Assembly: GCA_029550965.1 (NCBI GenBank)
Contig: JAKPGJ010000043.1
Location: 1-41,367 of the forward strand
Reading direction: 5' to 3'
Length of the DNA: 41,367 bases
Origin: Bacillota bacterium
GTDB taxonomy: Bacteria; Bacillota; Clostridia; Oscillospirales; CAG-382
Shown: positions 23,180 to 32,000 of the stretch, piece after piece
How positions within the stretch are numbered: the first letter of the stretch is position 1
How the letters are laid out: every line of letters begins with the position of its first letter
Notes under the pieces: model-generated
Database searches by the model: none
Told to the model about the DNA's origin: nothing
What the model saw: only the letters and a program-made list of their open reading frames with translations
Position numbers and translations under genes: made by a program

Positions 23180-24114
23180 GCAGACACTCCTTTTAAAACC
23201 GCTTCCGCTTCCGCAAAGATTTCCTCGATTATCTCTTTGCAGGCCTGCTCCTTCTTAACCAGTCCGGCGCACTGCCCCGCCATGAAGCTGCCGTTTTTCA
23301 GGTCGCCCTCCCGCGCGGCGCGCCGGAGGGAACCGGCGAGCATTTTTTCCAGTTCCTCATCGGATATGGTTATATCATGTTCTTTGGCGGCCATCGTGCG
23401 CGCAAACTCGTTTTTAAGCTGTCTGACCGGGTGGCCGAGCCTGCGTCCGGTGACGATGGTGTCGCTGTCTTTCGCGTTTAGAACCTTTTCTTTATAGTTC
23501 TGGTGAATGGTACATTCTTTTGCGACTAAGAAGCGGGTTCCGAGCTGGACGCCCGCCGCGCCCAGCATAAACGCCGCGGCAACGCCTCTGCCGTCCGCGA
23601 TTCCGCCCGCGGCGATGACCGGAATGCTTACCGCGTCGCAAACCTGGGGGACAAGCGCCATCGTGTTCAGCTCGCCGATATGTCCGCCGGATTCTCCGCC
23701 CTCCGCGACCACCGCGCAGGCGCCGCATTTTTCCATGCGCTTCGCGATTGCCGACGACGGCACGACCGGTATCACCTTGATGCCCGCGGCAAGCCAGCCC
23801 TCCATATACTTTACGGGCGAGCCGGCGCCGGTGGTGATGACCGGGATTTTTTCCTCAATGACGACCTGCGCGGTTTCGTCTACGTACGGGCTCATCAGCA
23901 TGATGTTGACGCCGAAAGGCTTGTCGGTCATCTGCTTCGCTTTTCTGATTTCGGCGCGCAGCTGCTCGCCGTTGGAATTCATCGCGGCGATAATGCCCAA
24001 TCCGCCTGCGTTTGAAACCGCCGAGGCCAACGATGCGTCGGCAACCCAGGCCATGCCGCCCTGAAATATCGGGTATTCTATCCCCAGCAAATCACATATC
24101 TTCGTTCTGATCAC
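23167..24114 (-). CDS. fabK: Enoyl-ACP reductase II (FMN-dependent)
   Basis: 315 residues from GTG 24114 (ribosome binding site AGGGGGAT). A TIM-barrel flavoprotein of the FabK/nitronate monooxygenase superfamily (PF03060). Motifs: YPIFQGGMAWVAD, VNIMLMSPYVDE, VITTGAGSP, VVAEGGESGGHIGE (FMN binding), PVIAAGGIADGRG and VQLGTRFLVAKE. It catalyses the final reduction of each elongation cycle. Its place next to fabD and acpP identifies it as the enoyl reductase rather than a nitronate monooxygenase. FabK enzymes are insensitive to triclosan. Confidence 0.95.
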   Translation of the reverse strand: MIRTKICDLLGIEYPIFQGGMAWVADASLASAVSNAGGLGIIAAMNSNGEQLRAEIRKAKQMTDKPFGVNIMLMSPYVDETAQVVIEEKIPVITTGAGSPVKYMEGWLAAGIKVIPVVPSSAIAKRMEKCGACAVVAEGGESGGHIGELNTMALVPQVCDAVSIPVIAAGGIADGRGVAAAFMLGAAGVQLGTRFLVAKECTIHQNYKEKVLNAKDSDTIVTGRRLGHPVRQLKNEFARTMAAKEHDITISDEELEKMLAGSLRRAAREGDLKNGSFMAGQCAGLVKKEQACKEIIEEIFAEAEAVLKGVSAWVK

Positions 24115-24142
24115 GTTTATCCCCCTGTTTCTAAAAAACCGG

Positions 24143-24367
24143 TTACTTTTTCTGCTGCGCTTCGATGTATTTGGCCAAGTCGCCGATTGTCTTTATGTCG
24201 GAGCTCATCTCAAGATGCACGTTGTATTCGTCCTCCAGCGTCATTACCATTTCGGCAACGTCCAGAGAATCGAACGACATATCCTCAAACGAGCTCTCCG
24301 CAGAAAGCGTGGAAGGATCCATATCATACTGCTCCGCCAAAAGCTGAATAATTCTCTCAACAATCAT
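24143..24367 (-). CDS. acpP: Acyl carrier protein
   Basis: 74 residues, acidic, four-helix bundle. The phosphopantetheine-carrying Ser lies in SFDSLDVAEMVM (normally DSLD, intact). It shuttles acyl intermediates among the enzymes of this operon. The ATG at 24367 follows an AAGGAG site and a 57-nt gap from fabH. Confidence 0.95.
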   Translation of the reverse strand: MIVERIIQLLAEQYDMDPSTLSAESSFEDMSFDSLDVAEMVMTLEDEYNVHLEMSSDIKTIGDLAKYIEAQQKK

Positions 24368-24424
24368 TTTAAAATAACTCCTTTCAAAAATGCATTTATA
24401 TAAATTCCTGTTCGGAATTATAAG

Positions 24425-25381
24425 CTACCATTCCAAAATGCAGGTGCCCGTAATCAGCCCGGCGCCGAACCCGCACAGAACCAGCTTGTCGCCCTTTTTG
24501 AGCCTGCCCTGACGGTTCAGCTCGTCGAGCAGCATCGGCACCGTCGCGGACGACGTGTTTCCGTACCGGTCAAGGTTTACCGGGAACTTATCTACCGGCT
24601 GATTCAGTTTTTTGCGCGCCGACTCGATAATCCGGATATTCGCCTGATGCAGAATATAAAAACTCGGCTCGTCGGCGGTCATCCCGTTTTTTTCAAGAAT
24701 CGCGGTTATCTGCTGCATGATCGACGATACCGCGAAAATATAGACCTCCTGCCCGTTCATTTTCAGAAAGGCTTTCTGTCCGGCCGGCGCGGCGTACGGA
24801 CTGTTTCCGTCCCAGATCGGGACATAGAGGTTCTCATAGCCGCCGTCCACGGTAAAAATCGCGTCTTTAAAGCCATCGCCCTTCGCCAGCACCGCGGCGC
24901 CGGCGCCGTCGCCGAAGAGAACGCAGGTGGAGCGGTCGGTCCAGTCCACGATGCGCGACATGGCCTCCGCGCTGACCACCAAACCTTTTTCGGCCTTACC
25001 CGCCTTAAACATGGAGTCCGCGACGTCCAGCGCGTAAATAAAGCCGGGGCACGCCATATTCATATCCAGCACGCGGGTGCATACCGTGCCCAGCCGCTTG
25101 CTTAAAAGGCAGGACATGGAGGGCGTGATAAAATCTCCCAGCATGGTTGTAAAAATAATAAAATCCAGTTCTTCCGCCCCGACGCCGGCGTTTTCCAAAG
25201 CCGCCAACGAAGCCTCATATGCCAAATCGAGAACTTTTTCGTTCGTAAGAACTCGGCGTTCCTTGATTCCGGTCCGCGTCGAAATCCACTCGTCGCTTGT
25301 GTCTAAAAACTCCGCAAGCTGGTCGTTTGTTATACGCTTTTCCGGATGGCAGCTGCCTGTTCCGATGATGTGAAAGCTCAA
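24425..25381 (-). CDS. fabH: 3-oxoacyl-ACP synthase III
   Basis: About 318 residues from TTG 25381, with AGGTGAT just upstream; this yields the usual FabH start (SFHIIGTGSCHPEKRITN). The open frame extends to another TTG at 25402. It starts fatty acid synthesis by condensing acetyl-CoA or branched acyl-CoA with malonyl-ACP. The Cys-His-Asn triad is present: Cys in MNMACPGF, His in ILHQANIRI, Asn in YGNTSSATVP. It is the second gene of the operon, 28 nt after fabT. Confidence 0.95.
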   Translation of the reverse strand: MSFHIIGTGSCHPEKRITNDQLAEFLDTSDEWISTRTGIKERRVLTNEKVLDLAYEASLAALENAGVGAEELDFIIFTTMLGDFITPSMSCLLSKRLGTVCTRVLDMNMACPGFIYALDVADSMFKAGKAEKGLVVSAEAMSRIVDWTDRSTCVLFGDGAGAAVLAKGDGFKDAIFTVDGGYENLYVPIWDGNSPYAAPAGQKAFLKMNGQEVYIFAVSSIMQQITAILEKNGMTADEPSFYILHQANIRIIESARKKLNQPVDKFPVNLDRYGNTSSATVPMLLDELNRQGRLKKGDKLVLCGFGAGLITGTCILEW

Positions 25382-25409
25382 TGGTATCACCTGTCTTAAC
25401 AAAATTCAT

Positions 25410-25877
25410 CTAATCTTTTTTGCCGGCTTCGCCGTATTTTTTAAAATACGCGTTGATTTTCTCAAAACAGCGTTTTAAAACATCCAGTTCTTCCGCGTCG
25501 AACTCGTTGCGCAGACTTCTGACAAGATGCAGATGAAACAGCTTGTGCCCGGCGTTAATACGTCTGCCTTCGCGCGTCAGCTTTACCAAAACGTAACGGC
25601 CGTCCTCGGAGCTTTTTACCTTTTCCACAAGCCCCTTTTTTACCAACTTATTGACGCCGATGGTTACCGATGCCGTCGTGATACCCAAATCCGCAGCAAT
25701 CTCGCTGATCGTGATTCCGTCCGGATACCCTTTCCCGACGCTTTCAAGAAGGTGGTATTCGCTGATGGACAGCTTAATATCATGCCTTGACTGAAGCGAA
25801 TTTTCCTCGATTTTGGTTAACGAGTTAAACGTATCCACCAGCAGCTGGTTGAACACCGAGTCAAATTCATTTCTCAT
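25410..25877 (-). CDS. fabT: MarR-family regulator, FabT-like
   Basis: 155 residues with a winged helix-turn-helix: ITISEIAADLGITTASVTIGV (recognition region, about residues 55-75) and wing KSSEDGRYVLVKLT. It heads the fatty acid operon, the position FabT occupies in streptococci, where acyl-ACP acts as corepressor. The palindrome TTAGATAGTCTAA at 25937-25949 overlaps the predicted transcription start, which suggests self-repression together with all the fab/acc genes. ATG 25877 has AGAGGGA upstream. Confidence 0.92.
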   Translation of the reverse strand: MRNEFDSVFNQLLVDTFNSLTKIEENSLQSRHDIKLSISEYHLLESVGKGYPDGITISEIAADLGITTASVTIGVNKLVKKGLVEKVKSSEDGRYVLVKLTREGRRINAGHKLFHLHLVRSLRNEFDAEELDVLKRCFEKINAYFKKYGEAGKKD

Positions 25878-25936
25878 GCGATTCCCTCTATTTATAGCAT
25901 TTCGTTTTTGTGCGCGAAGCCGTATGAAAAAATTAA

Positions 25937-25982
25937 TTAGATAGTCTAACTAAATAATATCAGACAAATGCCGTCCTGTCAA
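25937..25982 (-). promoter_or_regulatory. Fatty acid operon promoter with probable FabT operator
   Basis: Minus-strand TTGACA (25982-25977), 17-nt spacer, TATTAT (25959-25954). The inverted repeat TTAGA-TAG-TCTAA (25937-25949) begins 4 nt beyond the -10 box and covers the expected start point, a typical repressor position. No other copy was noticed in the window. Confidence 0.75.
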
Positions 25983-26002
25983 CCCGTTTTTTAAAAATTT
26001 AT

Positions 26003-26032
26003 AAAAAAAAGAGGCAGACAAAATCTGCCCCT
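26003..26032 (-). terminator. Terminator of the glucan synthase gene
   Basis: A 9-bp stem (26010-26018 with 26024-26032, one G-T pair on the RNA), 5-nt loop and, on the minus strand, a run of eight T. It begins just after the stop at 26038. Confidence 0.85.
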
Positions 26033-26037
26033 ATTCT

Positions 26038-29000
26038 TCATCCTGTTACAGGAACGATCAAAACATGCTCTCCCGGCGGGATTTTTAGCGGCAAAGACGC
26101 TTCGGCGCCGTCCAAAAGAACCCGCTTCTCGTCCGCCGAGGCGATTACGGTCAGTTTGTAATCGTTGTACGTCAGCTCGGTTTTATAATCCGTAATCGGC
26201 TTGACGTCGATGACGCTGAACCCTTCCGTCAGCGTAATACCCATCACATATTCGAGCATCGCCTTGTAGTACCAGGCCGCCGCGCCGGTGTACCAGCTCC
26301 AGCCGCCCCTTCCCCGGTGCAGCGGCGAGGAGTAAATGTCCGCGCTGATGACGTACGGCTCGACCTTGTATTTCTTCGCGGCTTCATAGTCGGTGCAGCG
26401 GGCGGCGGGATTGAGCGCGTTCAGAATCTCAAGCCCCTGCTCCTTTTTGCCGGCGAGGATAAAGCCGATCGCGCCCCACACCGCCGCGTGCGTGTACTGT
26501 CCGCCGTTCTCGCGGATGCCGGCGACATATCCTTTGATATAGCCCACGTTCAGCTCGCCGTCCGCGAAGGGCGGCGTAAACAGATTCAGGATTTTATGCT
26601 TCTTATCGAAAAGCATTTCGTACGCTCGGTCCAGCGCGGTCAGAACCCGCTTGTCGCCGCCCTTGACCATCGCCGCGAAGCACTGCGGCAGAATGTCGAT
26701 TTCGCATTCCTTTGACCCTTTGACGCCGATGAAGGTTCCGTCGTCGTGTATCGCGCGCGCGTACCACTCGCCGACGTAAGCGTGCTTTTCGAGGTTCTCC
26801 AGCAGTTTATCCGCCACCGCCTGGTAGTGCTCGGCGATTTCCTCGTCGCCTTTATATTTCATAATCGGAATGAACGCCCGGATGGTGAGGATATACAGAA
26901 AGGACGTAAAGACGCTCTCGCCCCTGCCCTGCACGCCCACCTGCGAAAAGGCGTCGTTCCAGTCGCAGGAGCCCATGAGCGACAGTCCGTGCGCGCCGAA
27001 CCGCTCGCCGTTCGACAAAGCGCGCAGGCAGTGTTTATACACGCTTTCCTTGACGCCGCTCAAAGCGGGCAGTTCGTACCGCTCCGCGTCATGCCCGAGC
27101 ATCGGGGAGGTGATATACTCGACCTCGTCGTCTAAAACCGAATAGTCCGCCGTCTTTTTGATATAATCGGCGGTCACATAGGGCAGCCAGAGGAAGTCGT
27201 CGGAACACTTCGAGCGGACGCCGCGGTTGGCGCCGTTTATCGTAATCGGGTGCCACCAGTGCTGGACGTCTCCCTCGGTGTACTGGTGCGCGCAGGCTCT
27301 GACGATATGCGCTCTGACCAGCTGGGGATTGGAGTAAACCAGACACAGGCAGTCCTGCAGCTGGTCGCGGAAGCCGTACGCGCCGCCCGACTGATAGAAG
27401 GAAGAACGGGCGAAGAAGCGGCACGCGGCGACCTGATAGGGCAGGAAGGTGTTAAACAGGATTGCCGCGGTACGGCTCCGGCTCTCGAACCGGATGTTCG
27501 GAATCATCGAACGGGCAAATCCGCGCGCTTTTTCATATTCGGCGTCGTAAAGCTCGCGGCTGACGCTGTCGATTAAAGCCGCGGCGGCATCCTCGCCGTC
27601 GCAGGCGCCGATAAAGTAGATGCAGTCGTTTCCGACCGCCGAAACGGCGACCACATCGTCCACGCCGCTTTCCTTTTCGAACATCACGGCGGCGTAATCG
27701 GTGTCCACCCTGCCGCCGCCCAGCACGCCCGTAAACCCAACGCCGTCCGAAAAATCGGCGCTGATATGGTTTTTATACAGCGCGCAGGCGGAATTCGGGG
27801 TGATGCGCCTTTTGACCTGAATGCAGACGTTTTCCATGATGCCGGAGCCCATCACCGGTTTTGTAACCAGCGCGCTGCGCGCCTTTTCTACCCCTTCATA
27901 CCGAAGCCGGAACAGTTTCAGCGGCAGGCTCTCGCAGGTAAAGACGGTCAGCGTGTACGGGCTTTTGTAAACGCTGCCTCGGAAAACCGCGATGCCGCTC
28001 TCGTACCGCACCTCGCTCGCCACGGCGCACAGGTCGTAATTGTTGCCGCCCACCTGCAGGATGAAGCGTTCCCCGTCCGACAGCGAGTACGGATCGCCCT
28101 GAAACGAGGTTATCCGCTTTTCTCTTGAGTTGTCGGCGAACGTATAGCAAAGCGAGCTGTCCGACACGATGCTGCCGAACGCGCGTCCGGCCAGTATATA
28201 GGAGAAGGGCATTTTCAGCGGATGCGTCTTGTCGACGATAAAGCCGTTTTCGATAAAGCGGCCGCCGAACACCGGGAACCCTTCGTCGGTATTCTCGGAA
28301 AGCGGCTCGCTGACCGCTGTTTTGATTTCCTCGACAAACTGGATCGGCGCGGCGATCTTACGGCTGCCGATGTCGTTGAAAACGTCCACAAACAGCGCGG
28401 ACGACAGCTTTAAGAACCGTATAAAGTAATCGTCGGCGCCGTCAACCGGCTTGATAAAGATTCCGCCGTTTCGGTTTAAAAAGGCATTCAGCCCGACCTG
28501 CTCGCAGAGCGTGCGGATAGACCGCTCGACGGGTCTGTAATACCGGTCCTCGTCTTTGATGAGGAACACCAGCTCAAAGCGGATATACGAGCTTGTCAGC
28601 ACCAAAAACGCCATCAGATAGCTTAACGCCACGCGGTCGTTCTGCTCGGTCATAAACACGGTAATAATCGGGTAGTCGCCGGATATGCCGTGCATCCAGA
28701 GCGTGTTGATGGAACCGTCGGTAAAGGTTTTGACGGGACGCATATTGCTCGGGAACAAAATCGACTGCAGGACGCGCTCGGTTTCGGGCAGCATGCCGCA
28801 GACAACGTCCGGTTCTTTGGATTGTCTGCGCGCTTTGAGAATGTTCGACCTTGCTTCTCGTCTGCTGGCCGCCAGCGTGACCAGCAGCGCCGCCCTGCCG
28901 CCCGCGATCTGCTGGGTTCGGATGATGCAGACCGGATTGACGCAGGGTCCGGTCTCGTTTTGCAGGATCGCGTTCGGAATATTGTGCACCGAGTTCATTC

Positions 29001-32000
29001 CCCAGGCGTTGAAAGCGTCCTTTCTCGTCGTGAACGCAAACTCGGTTTGAATATCCTGCAATGCGACCGCGACGAAAACCTGCTTTTCATCCTCGCCGCG
29101 GGGACGGCGGGAGAAGTATATGATTTTTTCCTTCTCGTCGTAATCCGCCTCTATAAACAGCTTGGAGAAGGAAGCGTGCGCGAAATAGCTTCGCGGGTCC
29201 GCCATCATCGGCTCAAAACAGAAGATCAGGCTGTAAGAACGCTTGCTGTCCGCTCTTGTTTCGATAACGAAAGTATCCGCTTTCGGATGAATATAATACT
29301 TTACTCTGCCCGAAAAGGCTTTGCTCGAAGAAATATGCGACGCGTAAAAGCCGCCTTTTTCAAAGGAGTAGACGCCCTCCCGATACAGCGGCGCGCAGCC
29401 GAACACCTCGTTCTCGCTCTGGAACTGGACGGTCAGGGAGTGTTTGAGCGAATACCGGTCGAACGCGGTTTCGTTTATCGGGTATTTGCCCGACCGCAAC
29501 TGCACGTGCCCGCTGCCGGTGCACAGAATGCTTAAATTCTCGCGGGCAATAAAGGCGACCGGCGGCATCTGCAGCGCCATCTGGTCCTCGGTAACGGTTT
29601 TGTATTTTTTGGGAAGCGGCAGCTTGATATCCGGCGCGAACCTTGAGCGCTCGTCCTCGAACATATGCGCGTCAATCGGGATTTTCTCCTGCAAAAGCTC
29701 ATACGCGGCGCCCATGCTGCTGTCGCTCATAAACCGTTTGACAAAGCAGTTGTCCTTAATCGCGTTGGCGCAGGCGATAATGCTCATGCCCAGATGGTGC
29801 GCCATATAGCTGCGCACAATTACGCCGTTTTCGGTCTGTCCCGGCGCCGAAAGCCCGCCCGACCGCGCGGGCGTCATATCCATCGCTTCGTACAAGCCGT
29901 ATTTTCCGTACATGCCCGCCTGCTCAAACCGCTTCAGGTTGCTGATGGCGCTTCCCCGCAAAACGCAGAGCGAAAGGTAGGTCGAGTAGGGCGACAATAC
30001 CGCCTCGTCGCCGTTATACCGCTTTAACGCCAGCTTTTGCACGCCGTGCGCTTTATACTGGTAGTTCATATCCGAGTCGAACGAGTAAAACGCGCTTTCG
30101 GAGATGCCCCACAGATTGTTGTAGCGCGCGCGTTTCTGCTCCGCCAGCGCAAAGCATAAGCTCTCGTAGGTAAACGAATTCCGGTAGATGGGCAAGAACA
30201 GCTGCGGCATCAAATACTCAAACGCGGTGCCCGACCAGCTGATCATGCCGATATAGCCGCCGCTGGCGGTCAGGGTTCTGCCGAGCGATCGCCACAGTTT
30301 TTTCGGCACGATTCCCTTCGCGAGCGCGTAATAGGCGGTAAGCCTTGCTTCGCTCATAAACAGGTCGTAGCAGATGTTGTCGGGTTTGCCGGTCGCCGTA
30401 TCGATTCCGAGCGTGAACAGGTTGCGCTTTACGTTGTACAGCATGCGGAAATCGTGGCTTTCAATGATTTCGTTGATCATCTCGATCAGGCGCGGGATGG
30501 CTTCGTGCTCGTCCTTGAGTTCCAAAAGCCCCTGCCGGAGCGCGACCAGCATGACGATAAAGTTGCCGCTGTCCACGGTGGAAACGTAGCCGTTTCCCAA
30601 AACGGTTAAGGTTTTAATATCGTACCAGTTGTAAAGGTTTCCGCCGTATTTCGGGAGCGCCTGTATGACCGTCAGGCTTTTTTCCAGTCTTGAAACCAGT
30701 TCTTCGGTCGTAATAAAGCCCAAATCTTTCGCCGCCAGCGCCGAGACCAGATAAAAGCCGATGTTCGTCGGCGAAGTGCGGTACGCGACGTGCTCGGCGG
30801 GCGAGAGCTGAATATTGTCGGGCGGAAGGTAATTGCTCTTTTTGTTGACGTTCTCGGCAAAATAGTTCCACATATCCCGCGCGTGCGAGAGCAGGTAGTT
30901 TTTGTCCGCGTCCGAGAAGTTGACGGTGATGATGTCCGAGCTGTGTTTGTTCAAGGGCTTTGACTCGTAATACGCGAACAGCGGGAAAGCGAAAAACAAA
31001 AGCCCGAACAGTTTCGCGACATAGGAAGGCGCGAAAAAGAACAGGACCGCGCCGCACACGGCGGACGCAATGCATTTATGGATATAGTAAAACACGCTGT
31101 CCTTGTCGATTCTGTCGCTTTCCTCCGCGGTGACCCACTCAAGCAGTTTGACGTGGCTGACAAACATCCGCCACAAGGCCCGCGCGGCCGCATCGACGGT
31201 CACCGCCGCCATATGCGCCGCGGCGCACAGCTCATAAAACGCGCGCGTCAGCGTCTGTATGATCGCCGTGGAAGCCTGCGAGAAAAAGCGCCGCAGCGCA
31301 AACGGTTTTCCCGAAAACAGAATGGTCAGAACCGCCAACGCGCAGGGCAGAACGATATATAAAAAGCTGAAAACATATAACAGCAGCGCGCTTGTCTGGT
31401 TTTTTACAATCAAGCCGCCGATCAGCGCCGTCAGGACGGCAAACAAAGGCGTCAGGTGTCTTAGCACGTTGGACAGCAGCTTGAATTTCGACAAGCCGTC
31501 GAACAGATCGCCTTTTAGAAATTTTAGGTTCTGGAAATCGCCGCGGATCCAGCGGTGCAGGCGGCTGGTGTAGGAAATGGTGTTTTTCGGCGTGGAGTCG
31601 GTCAGCGAAACATCCGACACGAAACAGGTGCGCAGGATGCAGCCCTCTAAAATGTCGTGGCTGAGAATACAGCCTTCCGGCAGTTTGGGGGTTACCAGCC
31701 GGTCGAAAAGCTCGACCGAGAACAAGCCCTTGCCGCAGAAAACGCCGCTGCCGAACACGCTTTGGTAGCGGTCAAACGCCGCGCTCTCGTAAATATCGGT
31801 GCCGCCGGCGCCCGAAATCAGCCGCGTAAACCGGGTCTTGAACGCGCCGCTCAGCTCGGTCCGCATGACCGGCTGAATCATCGCGTAGCCTTCCGTCACC
31901 CTGCCGTTTGCAATTTTCGGCGTGTTGAGCGGGTGCAGCGCGATGCCGAGCAGTTCGCTGACGCTTCCCAAAGAAAGGTTCGTGTCCGCATCAAGGGTGA

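Noticed and set aside
20296..23497. Plus-strand open frames of 270-300 codons opposite fabF and fabD (20296-21120, 22595-23497)
   Set aside because: Both are shadows of intact fatty acid synthesis genes and show no initiation signals or recognisable domains.
24403..24419. Inverted repeat AATTCC-TGTTC-GGAATT between fabH and acpP
   Set aside because: Only 6 bp and without a T-run; too weak to call a terminator or operator.
28690..29535. 281-codon plus-strand frame opposite the glucan synthase
   Set aside because: It lies wholly within the long minus-strand gene and has Arg/His/Val-biased composition without motifs.
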